Shown here in pieces: positions 8,006 to 14,711 of a stretch of 21,970 nt of DNA. Under the pieces are notes generated by a model, which was given only the letters and a program-made list of their open reading frames with translations, had not been told where the DNA came from and made no database searches. The DNA is from Oscillospiraceae bacterium (GTDB taxonomy: Bacteria; Bacillota; Clostridia; Oscillospirales; Acutalibacteraceae), in the NCBI GenBank assembly GCA_019422905.1, contig JAHZCM010000027.1, forward strand, positions 1-21,970, in the 5' to 3' direction. Within the stretch, counting starts at the first letter, position 1. Each line of letters begins with the position of its first letter. Position numbers and translations under genes: made by a program.

Positions 8006-8034
8006 TTGATTTTCGTTCCCATATATGCTATGCT
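8006..8034 (+). promoter_or_regulatory. Predicted promoter of the sodium:solute symporter gene
   Basis: -35 TTGATT (8006-8011), a 17-nt spacer and -10 TATGCT (8029-8034). The predicted start, about 8041, falls at the edge of the dyad at 8042-8067. Confidence 0.6.
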
Positions 8035-8041
8035 TATAGAA

Positions 8042-8067
8042 ACTTTATCACATACAAGTGATAAAGT
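8042..8067. promoter_or_regulatory. Perfect 10-bp inverted repeat at the symporter transcription start; probable operator
   Basis: ACTTTATCAC (8042-8051) and GTGATAAAGT (8058-8067) are exact reverse complements with a 6-nt AT-rich spacer. The dyad sits immediately downstream of the predicted -10, the classic place for a repressor. No run of T follows, so it is not a terminator. I do not recognise the site; it is not CIRCE, Rex, LexA or cre. It could also act as an RNA hairpin at the 5' end of the message. Confidence 0.6.
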
Positions 8068-8113
8068 GATGAAGTTGCATGCGGAAGCTGCGGCGCAGAA
8101 ATGGGGTATGGAT

Positions 8114-9613
8114 ATGGAAAAATTGACGGTGATCTGGATCGTGATCGGCGTGTATGCGGTCGTGATGCTTGCCGTCGGCATCCTGCAGTCGAGGAAAGGC
8201 ATCGGCGGCATGGAATCATTTACGGTCGGCGGGCGCAATGCGGGCGCGTGGATTTCTGCGCTCAGCTATGGCACGGCGTATTTTTCCGCCGTCATGTTTA
8301 TCGGCTATTCCGGCGGCTCCGGCTGGAGCTTCGGCCTGTGGAGCGTGCTGGTCGGCATCGGCAACGCCGTGTTCGGCACCTTGCTCGCATGGCTTGTGCT
8401 TGCGGAGAAAACGCGCGTCCTCACACGCCGCTGGCAGATTAAATCCATGCCGCAGCTTTTTGAGACGCGCTTTAAAAGCCCGGGCATGCGCCTGTTCTCC
8501 TGCGTGGTTATCTTTGTCTTTTTGATCCCGTACTCCGCTTCGGTGTACAAGGGCCTGACCAGCGTGTGCTCCGTGATTCTCGGCGTGGATGAAAAGATCT
8601 GCATGATTATCATCGCGATTGCCTCCGCGCTGGTACTCGTGCTGGGTGGCTATATGGCGACGCTCAAGGCGGATTTCGTGCAGGGCTTTGTGATGATGAT
8701 CGGCGTTGCGGCGCTGATTGTGCTGATCATCCTGTCTCCGCAGGTGGGAGGACTCTCGACGGGTATTTCCAATATGTCGGCGTATATGAAGTCCCATGAG
8801 ATGCTCCCGCTTCCGTCAAATGCGGCGGTTTCCCTGATCGCCACAATTTTGATGACGAGCTTCGGCACGTGGGGCCTGCCGCAGATGATCCACAAGTATT
8901 ATGGTATCCGCGATAAAAAAGAGGTCAAGCGCGGCATCATCATTTCCACATTCTTTGCGCTGCTTGTTGCGGGCGGCGGCTATTTTATCGGCTCGCTCTC
9001 GCACCTGTTTTTCGGGGAAACCATGCCGGAGGGCGGCAAGGACTACATTGTGCCGCTGATGCTCAACGAGGCGGGCCTGCCGAATATCCTGATCGGCGTC
9101 ATATTGGTGCTGCTGATTTCCGCCTCGGTTTCCACGCTCTCGAGCATTACGCTGACGGCGTGCTCCACGTTCTCGATGGACCTCGTCAAAAAGACGCTGA
9201 AAAAAGACATGAAGGATGAAAACGTCACAGCGCTGACGCGTGTGCTCTGCCTGCTCTTTGTCGTGATGAGCTATCTGATTGCAAACTATCCCACGCCGAT
9301 TCTAGAAATGATGTCGTATTCGTGGGGAATCATTTCCGGTTCCTTCCTTGCGCCGTATCTGCTTTCTCTGTACTGGAAGGGCGTAAACCGCGCGGGCGCA
9401 TGGGCGGGAATGCTCGGCGGTTTCTTCACGGCTTTCATTCCTGCGGCGGTCTCCCGGTTTACAACGCCGAACGGCCCGCTTTACGCGTGTATCGCCATGG
9501 CGCTCTCCTTCGTGCTGTGCATTGTGGTGAGCTGTGTAGCCTCTGCGCTGAAGCTCCGGAGCGCGGCCCGCAATGATGCGTTTTATGATGTAAATGAACC
9601 GAATGGGATGTAA
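8114..9613 (+). CDS. Sodium:solute symporter (SSS family)
   Basis: This membrane protein of 499 residues is in the usual size range for the SSS family (PutP/PanF-like), which imports solutes with Na+. About a dozen hydrophobic segments are visible, beginning with IWIVIGVYAVVMLAVGIL. Family landmarks are FTVGGRNAGAWISALSYGTAYFSAVMFIG in the first helices and GYMATLKADFVQGFVMMIG in the middle. The substrate cannot be told from sequence. I chose the ATG at 8114 because the first membrane helix begins a few residues later and GGGG at 8103-8106 is 7 nt upstream; the ATG at 8108 is equally possible. An upstream in-frame ATG at 8069 lies directly against the dyad and has no ribosome site. The gene has its own promoter and terminator. 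Confidence 0.9.
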   Translation: MEKLTVIWIVIGVYAVVMLAVGILQSRKGIGGMESFTVGGRNAGAWISALSYGTAYFSAVMFIGYSGGSGWSFGLWSVLVGIGNAVFGTLLAWLVLAEKTRVLTRRWQIKSMPQLFETRFKSPGMRLFSCVVIFVFLIPYSASVYKGLTSVCSVILGVDEKICMIIIAIASALVLVLGGYMATLKADFVQGFVMMIGVAALIVLIILSPQVGGLSTGISNMSAYMKSHEMLPLPSNAAVSLIATILMTSFGTWGLPQMIHKYYGIRDKKEVKRGIIISTFFALLVAGGGYFIGSLSHLFFGETMPEGGKDYIVPLMLNEAGLPNILIGVILVLLISASVSTLSSITLTACSTFSMDLVKKTLKKDMKDENVTALTRVLCLLFVVMSYLIANYPTPILEMMSYSWGIISGSFLAPYLLSLYWKGVNRAGAWAGMLGGFFTAFIPAAVSRFTTPNGPLYACIAMALSFVLCIVVSCVASALKLRSAARNDAFYDVNEPNGM

Positions 9614-9623
9614 ATGAATCGAA
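9587..9623 (+). repeat. Imperfect 20-bp-period tandem duplication across the symporter stop codon
   Basis: GATGTAAATGAACCGAA (9587-9603) and GATGTAAATGAATCGAA (9607-9623) differ at one base. The first copy is read as Asp-Val-Asn-Glu-Pro; in the second the frame is shifted, so its TAA (9611-9613) ends the gene. Confidence 0.85.
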
Positions 9624-9628
9624 AAAGC

Positions 9629-9667
9629 GCGCGCTGTGTGCATTCTGCCATATAGCGCGTCTCTTTT
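9629..9667 (+). terminator. Terminator after the symporter gene
   Basis: GCGCGCT (9629-9635) pairs with AGCGCGT (9654-9660, one G-U pair), followed by CTCTTTTTT. Short but GC-rich stem with a good U-tail. Confidence 0.7.
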
Positions 9668-9721
9668 TTGCGAAAATTGAACACCATATGAATAAAATGT
9701 AACTTTTTTTGCTTTTTACAC

Positions 9722-9750
9722 TTGATTTCCTGAATTTGAATCGCTATACT
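9722..9750 (+). promoter_or_regulatory. Predicted promoter of the NCS2/AzgA permease gene
   Basis: -35 TTGATT (9722-9727), a 17-nt spacer and -10 TATACT (9745-9750). Transcription would begin near 9757, leaving a leader of about 72 nt. Confidence 0.7.
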
Positions 9751-9763
9751 ATAGATATTCTTT

Positions 9764-9799
9764 CCTGTTTCCCGTCAGACCGTCAAAATTCGAAACAGG
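9764..9799 (+). promoter_or_regulatory. Leader stem-loop upstream of the purine permease
   Basis: CCTGTTTC (9764-9771) and GAAACAGG (9792-9799) form a perfect 8-bp stem with a 20-nt loop inside the predicted 5' leader, 13 nt before the ribosome site AAGGAG. It lacks the conserved core of the purine riboswitch. Function unknown. Confidence 0.5.
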
Positions 9800-9828
9800 G
9801 ATTCAATCTTTTAAGGAGAGTGACATTC

Positions 9829-11256
9829 TTGGACAAATTTTTCAAAATTTCCGAGCGTGGCTCGAATGTCCGGACCGAGATCATCGCCGGTCTGACCACA
9901 TTCTTTGCGATGGCGTACATCGTGGTCACGAACCCCAACCAGATCGTCAGCTTCAGTCATCTGGAACCGGATGCGGATCCGGCGTTCCAGCAGATCTGGA
10001 ATGCGGTCTACGTTGCGTCCATTTTGGCGGCCATCATTGGTACGCTGCTTATGGCGTTCTACGCGAAGATGCCGTTTGCGCAGGCTTGCGGCATGGGCCT
10101 GAACTCGTTCTTCTTCGTGTCGTTCATCCTGCCGGAGGTTATCACCCGCGGCGACATCATTCAGGGCTATCATGCGGGCCTTGTGATCATTCTCGTTTCC
10201 GGTATTGTCTTTATGATCTTCTCGCTCACCGGCCTGCGCGCGAAGGTTGCTAAAGCGCTTCCGGACTGCCTGAAGAAGGCGATTCCGGCGGGCATCGGCC
10301 TGTTCATCGCTTTCATTGGCTTCCAGAATGTCGGCATCATTCAGGCCAACCAGTACACGCTGCTCCAGTTCGTGGATATTCACGGCGCAATCAACAGCGA
10401 AGAGGGCATCATTACGGTGGTTCCCGCGCTGTTTGCGCTGCTCGGCCTGCTGGTTATTGCAATCCTTGAGAAATTCAAGGTCAAGGGCTCCGTGCTGATC
10501 AGCATTGCGGGCATCACGGTTCTGTACTATATCGTTACGGGCACGGCGCCGTCCTTTGACATGAGCCAGGTCGGCCAGACCTTCAGCGATTTTGGCAAGA
10601 TCGGCATCACGGGCGTGTTCCAGGCTGATGCGTGGAGCAGAGCGTTCACCGGCGAGGAGATCGGCGGCGTATTCTCCGCGATCATGCTCATCGTCACGTT
10701 CTGCCTTGTCGATATGTTTGATACCATCGGCACGCTCTACGGCACCGCTTCTCAGGCCAATATGCTCGACAAGAACGGCGACCCGATCAATGTCAACGAG
10801 TGCATGACGAGCGATTCCATCGCTACGGTTGCCGGCGCTGTCTGCGGCACCTCCACCTGCACTACGTTTGTTGAGTCTGCGGCCGGCGTAGGCGCGGGCG
10901 GCAGAACCGGTCTCACCAGCCTTGTCGTTGCGATTTGCTTTGCGGTTTGCCTGTTCCTCAGCCCGTTTGCATCCCTTGTTCCGGCGTGTGCCACGGCTCC
11001 GGCCCTCATTTATGTCGGCGTCCTGATGCTCAAGGGCTTTGCAAAGGTGGATATGAACGATATCCGCAGCGCGGTTCCGGCGTTCCTCGCATTGATCATG
11101 ATGCCCATGACATATTCCATTTCGAATGGTATCGGCATCGGCGCAATCGCTTATGTAATCATCACGCTCTTCACCGGCAAGTATAAGAAAGCCGACATTC
11201 CGATCACGGTTATCGCGGCGCTCTTTGTTGTCAAGTTCATTTTCGTGACGATGTAA
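9829..11256 (+). CDS. NCS2-family (AzgA-type) purine permease
   Basis: This 475-residue polytopic membrane protein resembles the AzgA branch of the NCS2 family (hypoxanthine/guanine/adenine importers such as PbuG). Landmarks are ERGSNVRTEIIAGLTTFFAMAYIVVTNPNQI at the N-terminus, ACGMGLNSFF near residue 88, LVDMFDTIGTLYGTA, and CGTSTCTTFVESAAGVGAGGRTGLTSL, which are signatures of this branch. I place the start at TTG 9829 because AAGGAG (9813-9818) lies 10 nt upstream and the protein then begins LDKFFKISERGSN, as in relatives. The frame is open further upstream to 9709, but that would place the start before the predicted transcription start. The neighbours give no purine pathway context. Confidence 0.93.
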   Translation: MDKFFKISERGSNVRTEIIAGLTTFFAMAYIVVTNPNQIVSFSHLEPDADPAFQQIWNAVYVASILAAIIGTLLMAFYAKMPFAQACGMGLNSFFFVSFILPEVITRGDIIQGYHAGLVIILVSGIVFMIFSLTGLRAKVAKALPDCLKKAIPAGIGLFIAFIGFQNVGIIQANQYTLLQFVDIHGAINSEEGIITVVPALFALLGLLVIAILEKFKVKGSVLISIAGITVLYYIVTGTAPSFDMSQVGQTFSDFGKIGITGVFQADAWSRAFTGEEIGGVFSAIMLIVTFCLVDMFDTIGTLYGTASQANMLDKNGDPINVNECMTSDSIATVAGAVCGTSTCTTFVESAAGVGAGGRTGLTSLVVAICFAVCLFLSPFASLVPACATAPALIYVGVLMLKGFAKVDMNDIRSAVPAFLALIMMPMTYSISNGIGIGAIAYVIITLFTGKYKKADIPITVIAALFVVKFIFVTM

Positions 11257-11287
11257 TTTCATTTCAGGCTTGAAGGGTTTTCCTATG

Positions 11288-11327
11288 AAAATGCGCATCC
11301 GGCGGTTCAAACCGGATGTGCATTTTT
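11288..11327 (+). terminator. Terminator after the purine permease gene
   Basis: AAATGCGCATCCGG (from 11289) pairs with CCGGATGTGCATTT (to 11325) with one G-U pair and a loop of about 9 nt, followed by a T-run to 11328. Confidence 0.9.
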
Positions 11328-11329
11328 TA

Positions 11330-11358
11330 TTGACAGGAAAACGGCGATCTGCTACGAT
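11330..11358 (+). promoter_or_regulatory. Predicted promoter of the AIM24-family gene
   Basis: Consensus -35 TTGACA (11330-11335), a 17-nt spacer and -10 TACGAT (11353-11358). It begins directly after the T-run of the preceding terminator. Confidence 0.75.
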
Positions 11359-11406
11359 AAAGGCAAACAGGCGCCTGACGCGCATTTGGAAAGGATGATT
11401 TGGGAT

Positions 11407-12093
11407 ATGCAGTATCGGTTGATTGGCAGCGTAATGCCCGTGGTGGAAATGCTGCTGGAGCGGGGAGAATCCATTTACACACAGGCGGGCGGTATGGCCT
11501 GGATGAGCGATGGGGTTTCTATGGAAACCAATACGCACGGCGGCTTTATGAAAGGGTTGGGCCGGTTGTTTGCGGGGGAATCCATGTTCATGACGACGTA
11601 TACGGCGCAGGGATATAATGCCGAAATTGCGTTTTCCGCTACGGTACCCGGCGAAATTGTGCCGATAGACACCGCGGTATACCGCAGCCTGATCTGCCAG
11701 AAGGGCGCGTTCCTCTGTGCCCAGAGCGGTGTGACGCTGGATACCGTGTTTACAAAACGGCTTTCTTCGGGATTCTTCGGCGGAGAGGGATTTATTCTCC
11801 AGCAGCTTGGCGGTATGGGCACGGCGTTTCTGGAGGTAGACGGAAACAAGGTGGAAAAGACGCTTGCACCCGGTGAGGTTCTGCGCGTGGATACCGGCAA
11901 TGTCGTGGCGTTTGAGAGCACGGTCGGCTATGAGGTGGAGATGGTGCGCGGCGGCATGAACATGTTCCTCGGCGGCGAGGGCCTGTTCCTGACACGGCTG
12001 GTGGGTCCGGGCCGCGTCATTCTGCAGACGCAGAATTTCGCGGAGTTCTGCGGGCGCATCCGCCCGTATATGCCCACGGGAAACAACAATTGA
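11407..12093 (+). CDS. AIM24/TIGR00266 family protein
   Basis: This soluble 228-residue protein has the glycine- and beta-strand-rich pattern of the TIGR00266/AIM24 family: GSVMPVVEMLLERGESIYTQAGGMAWMS at the N-terminus, then SMFMTTYTA, FSATVPGEIVPID, GGEGFILQQLGGMGTAFLEVDGN and, near the end, FLGGEGLFLTRLVGPGRVILQTQ. Members form a beta-sandwich or double-psi-like barrel. Bacterial function is unproven; mitochondrial Aim24 is needed for cristae organisation. The ATG at 11407 has GGAAAGGA about 11 nt upstream and matches the family N-terminus (MQYRLIG). An ATG at 11386 would add seven residues but has no site. It is a single-gene unit between its own promoter and a strong terminator. Confidence 0.9.
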   Translation: MQYRLIGSVMPVVEMLLERGESIYTQAGGMAWMSDGVSMETNTHGGFMKGLGRLFAGESMFMTTYTAQGYNAEIAFSATVPGEIVPIDTAVYRSLICQKGAFLCAQSGVTLDTVFTKRLSSGFFGGEGFILQQLGGMGTAFLEVDGNKVEKTLAPGEVLRVDTGNVVAFESTVGYEVEMVRGGMNMFLGGEGLFLTRLVGPGRVILQTQNFAEFCGRIRPYMPTGNNN

Positions 12094-12102
12094 GCAATGC
12101 GG

Positions 12103-12152
12103 AAAACGCCCCGGCATGGGAGAGCGAAGGCTCCCGTGCCGGGGCGTTTTTT
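12103..12152. terminator. Strong hairpin terminator between the AIM24-family gene and ychF
   Basis: The 20-bp arms at 12103-12122 and 12131-12150 pair fully except for one G-U, with an 8-nt loop (AGCGAAGG) and a T-run to 12152. The A-run at the left base gives a short U-tail on the other strand, so it can end both convergent genes. Confidence 0.92.
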
Positions 12153-12168
12153 GCTTTATGTAATGCAA

Positions 12169-13263
12169 TTATACGTTGAAGCGGAAGAGGACGATATCGC
12201 CGTCCTGCATCACATATTCCTTGCCCTCGCTGCGCACGAGGCCCTTTTCCTTTGCGGCGGCCATTGTACCGCAGGCCATCAGGTCGTCGAACGCAATGAC
12301 CTCCGCGCGGATGAAGCCGCGCTCGAAGTCACTGTGGATTTTGCCTGCGGCCTGCGGCGCCTTGGTGCCCTTTGTGATCGTCCATGCGCGCACCTCGGGC
12401 TTGCCGGCGGTGAGGTAGGAGATTAGACCCAAAAGGGAATAGCAGGCGTTGATGAGACGGTCCAGACCGGATTCGGTCAGGCCCATATCGCTGAGGAAAA
12501 GCTCCTTTTCCTCCGGCTCCATACCGGAAATCTCCGCCTCGATTTCCGCGCAGATCGGAAGTACCGCCGCATGCTGTTCATCGGCGATTTTTTTAACGGC
12601 CAGATAGCCCGGATGGTTTTCAATGCCGGCAGCAAAATCGGATTCGCTCATGTTGGCGGCAAAAATGATCGGCTTATTCGTCAGCAGGCTGACCGTCGAA
12701 AGAAGCTCGGCCTCCTCCTCGTTACATTCCACGCTGCGCGCAGGCTTGCCGGCGTCAAGCGCCGCATGGACGCGCTCGAAGAACTCCAGCTCGGTTTGAT
12801 ACTTTTTGTCCGCCTTAATCATCTTCTTGGTTTTGTCGATGCGGCGGTCGAGAATTTCGATATCGGAGAGGATCAGCTCCAAATCGATCGTTTCAATATC
12901 GCGGGCCGGGTCGATCGAGCCCTCCACGTGGATGATGTCATCGTTTTCAAAGCAGCGCACGACATGCACGACGGCGTCCACCTCGCGGATATTGGAAAGG
13001 AACTTGTTGCCGAGGCCCTCGCCCTTCGAAGCGCCTTTCACAAGGCCGGCAATATCGACGAACTCAATCGTCGCGGGCGTAAATTTCTCCGGCTCGTACA
13101 TCTCGGCGAGCTTGTCGAGGCGTTTGTCCGGTACGGCGACGACGCCGACATTCGGCTCGATCGTGCAGAACGGATAGTTTGCGGACTGCGCACCGGCGTT
13201 TGTAATTGCGTTAAAAAGCGTGCTTTTTCCGACATTCGGAAGGCCGACAATACCTAACTTCAT
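12169..13263 (-). CDS. ychF: Obg-like P-loop NTPase YchF
   Basis: This 364-residue cytoplasmic NTPase of the Obg/HflX superfamily is normal for YchF, which prefers ATP and associates with ribosomes and stress responses. G1 is GLPNVGKST at residues 7-15, G2 region YPFCTIEPN at 30-38, and G3 DIAGLVKGASKGEG at 70-83. The usual NKxD specificity motif is replaced by NMSE (204-207), as expected for the ATP-preferring YchF branch. A coiled-coil insertion spans about 130-170 and the TGS domain lies at the C-terminus (about 280-362). The start is set by the conserved MKLGIVGLPNVGKS; GAAGGAAAG lies rather far (about 13 nt) upstream. It is a single-gene unit. Confidence 0.96.
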   Translation of the reverse strand: MKLGIVGLPNVGKSTLFNAITNAGAQSANYPFCTIEPNVGVVAVPDKRLDKLAEMYEPEKFTPATIEFVDIAGLVKGASKGEGLGNKFLSNIREVDAVVHVVRCFENDDIIHVEGSIDPARDIETIDLELILSDIEILDRRIDKTKKMIKADKKYQTELEFFERVHAALDAGKPARSVECNEEEAELLSTVSLLTNKPIIFAANMSESDFAAGIENHPGYLAVKKIADEQHAAVLPICAEIEAEISGMEPEEKELFLSDMGLTESGLDRLINACYSLLGLISYLTAGKPEVRAWTITKGTKAPQAAGKIHSDFERGFIRAEVIAFDDLMACGTMAAAKEKGLVRSEGKEYVMQDGDIVLFRFNV

Positions 13264-13306
13264 CTATAAAACCGTCTTTCCTTCAATTTATTGGGATTTA
13301 CAATTC

Positions 13307-13335
13307 AGTATAGCATAAACAACGCGGACTTGCAA
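13307..13335 (-). promoter_or_regulatory. Predicted ychF promoter
   Basis: On the minus strand, -35 TTGCAA (13335-13330), a 17-nt spacer and -10 TATACT (13312-13307). The sequence around the -10 (TGCTATACTGAA) is shared with the secA promoter. Confidence 0.65.
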
Positions 13336-13482
13336 GGCTCGGCCTTCGCGCCTTTTCGGCGTGTTTTCATTCGTATCGTATTTGTACGATGGCTGTGTTT
13401 CGGCTTTCTCTCAATTTTGTGTGTAAAAAACTGAATTTTCTCCTATCAAATCGGAAATCCTTTGGAGCTTTGCCAAAATCAA

Positions 13483-13511
13483 TTGACATGAAAAATCGAA
13501 AACTATATGAT
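13483..13511 (+). promoter_or_regulatory. Predicted promoter of the five-gene catabolic operon
   Basis: Consensus -35 TTGACA (13483-13488), a 17-nt spacer and -10 TATGAT (13506-13511). Transcription would start near 13518, about 50 nt before the dehydrogenase start codon. Such a strong promoter would need repression if the operon is inducible. Confidence 0.75.
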
Positions 13512-13570
13512 TGTACCACAAGACGGCGGAAAAGCAAAGTTTAAAACCGGAGAGGGAGGAATGATTTATT

Positions 13571-14611
13571 ATGAAAGTACTTACCGTCAGTGCGGAAGGA
13601 GAATTGGCGTTTGCACAGGTGCAGAAGCCCTCACCAAACGATTATCAGGCGCTTGTTCGGATGAGGAGCTGCGGCGTGTGCAACGGCACCGATATGAAGC
13701 TGATCCACCGCACCTTTAAAAACTTCTCCGCCTATCCGGCGATTCTGGGGCATGAGGGCGTGGGAGAGGTCGTGGAATGCGGCAAGCGCGTGCGGAGCAT
13801 GACGGTGGGCGATCTCGTCCTGCTGCCCTTTTTGGAAGAGCCGGTGGAGGGCTTTACCCCCGGATGGGGCGCGTATGCCGAATACGCGCTGGTGGGAGAT
13901 GCGGCTGCCTATGAGCATGATGGATTTTTGGTGCCCTCGGAGGGGTATTTTGCTCAGACAGTGCTGAAAAAAAGCGACCGTGTGGATGCGGTTTCTGCGT
14001 CCATGATCATTACTTTCCGGGAAGTGCTCAGTGCTGTACGCCGCTTCGGCTTTCGGCCCAATCAGAACGTGGTGATTTTCGGCGCAGGCCCTGTGGGGCT
14101 GTGCTTTACCAAATTTTCAAAGCTGCTTGGCATGGCCAATGTAGTGACCGTGGACATCCATGATCAAAAAGTGGAGGAGGCCCGGCGCATGGGCGCCGAC
14201 CTTGCTTTCAACAGTGCAAAAACGGACATTGTTCCTGCGCTGCGCGCCATTTTCCCGCAGGGTGTAGATTATGTTGTGGATGCGGTAGGCATGAACGCGC
14301 TGATCAATCAGGCCATGGAGCTTGTCTCCTATAACGGCAAAATTTGCTGTTACGGAATCTCGCCCCGGCTCGGCATGGAGCTGGATTGGGCAAAAGCGCC
14401 GTATAACTGGACGTTGCAGTTCGTACAGTGGCCCTCCAAAAGGGAAGAGGCGGATGCGCACAGCCAGATCTTGGCGTGGATCAACAGCGGTGTGCTAAAC
14501 CCAATGGATTTTATTTCACATGTATTTCCTTTTGAAAATGCCATGGAGCCCTTTGAAAAGGTTGAGCGCAGAGATCCCGATATTAAGAAAATGGTTATTA
14601 CGTTTCCCTGA
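13571..14611 (+). CDS. Zinc-dependent medium-chain alcohol/sugar dehydrogenase
   Basis: This 346-residue MDR-family oxidoreductase should oxidise a hydroxyl or hemiacetal group with NAD(P). The catalytic zinc ligands are likely Cys37 in SCGVCNGTD and His61-Glu62 in GHEGVGEV. The Rossmann loop is GAGPVG (171-176), and Asp195 at the end of VVTVD favours NAD over NADP. The usual four-cysteine structural zinc lobe is missing: residues 85-110 (LPFLEEPVEGFTPGWG) contain no cysteine. This occurs in some sugar and polyol dehydrogenases. The ribosome site GGGAGGA (to 13560) is 10 nt before the ATG. It is the first gene of the operon; gene context suggests it oxidises the sugar used by the kinase and aldolase downstream. 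The substrate is unknown. Confidence 0.88.
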   Translation: MKVLTVSAEGELAFAQVQKPSPNDYQALVRMRSCGVCNGTDMKLIHRTFKNFSAYPAILGHEGVGEVVECGKRVRSMTVGDLVLLPFLEEPVEGFTPGWGAYAEYALVGDAAAYEHDGFLVPSEGYFAQTVLKKSDRVDAVSASMIITFREVLSAVRRFGFRPNQNVVIFGAGPVGLCFTKFSKLLGMANVVTVDIHDQKVEEARRMGADLAFNSAKTDIVPALRAIFPQGVDYVVDAVGMNALINQAMELVSYNGKICCYGISPRLGMELDWAKAPYNWTLQFVQWPSKREEADAHSQILAWINSGVLNPMDFISHVFPFENAMEPFEKVERRDPDIKKMVITFP

Positions 14612-14643
14612 ACCGGGAAGCAAAAAGCATTAAATTTTAAACG

Positions 14644-14691
14644 GGGCGTATTGAAAAAAGAAATCATGCCTTTGGCTTTTCGGATGCGCCC
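14644..14691 (+). promoter_or_regulatory. Intercistronic stem-loop between the dehydrogenase and propeller genes
   Basis: GGGCGTATT (14644-14652) pairs with GGATGCGCCC (to 14691), and GAAAA (14653-14657) continues with TTTTC (14677-14681), giving about 14 pairs with two G-U and one bulge. The hairpin ends a few bases before the next ribosome site and has no T-run, so it is not a simple terminator. Confidence 0.55.
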
Positions 14692-14711
14692 TGAGAAAGG
14701 TGGAAACAACT

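Larger units (their letters stand above)
13264..13570. other. Intergenic region with two divergent promoters
   Basis: This 307-nt gap separates ychF from the catabolic operon. It holds the ychF promoter on the left and the operon promoter on the right. Between them are small dyads: ATCGTA/TACGAT (13375-13390) and TTTGG/CCAAA (13461-13477), the latter ending 5 nt before the operon -35 and so a possible regulator site. I see no small gene. Confidence 0.6.

Noticed and set aside
8042..8067. CIRCE, CRP or Rex site
   Set aside because: The spacing and half-sites do not fit: CRP has TGTGA/TCACA in the opposite order, CIRCE has a 9-nt spacer with TTAGCACTC, and Rex has TTGTTAA arms.
9757..9829. Purine riboswitch before the purine permease
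   Set aside because: The leader is too short and lacks the conserved three-way-junction core sequences; only one stem is present.
9811..12168. Long minus-strand open frame (about 785 codons) across the permease and AIM24-family genes
   Set aside because: It lies opposite two clear genes and two terminators, and its translation is His/Arg/Asp-rich low-complexity shadow sequence.
13347..13365. Terminator-like CGCC/GGCG hairpin followed by TGTTTT
   Set aside because: Only four pairs, no plus-strand gene upstream of it, so no reason to call a terminator.
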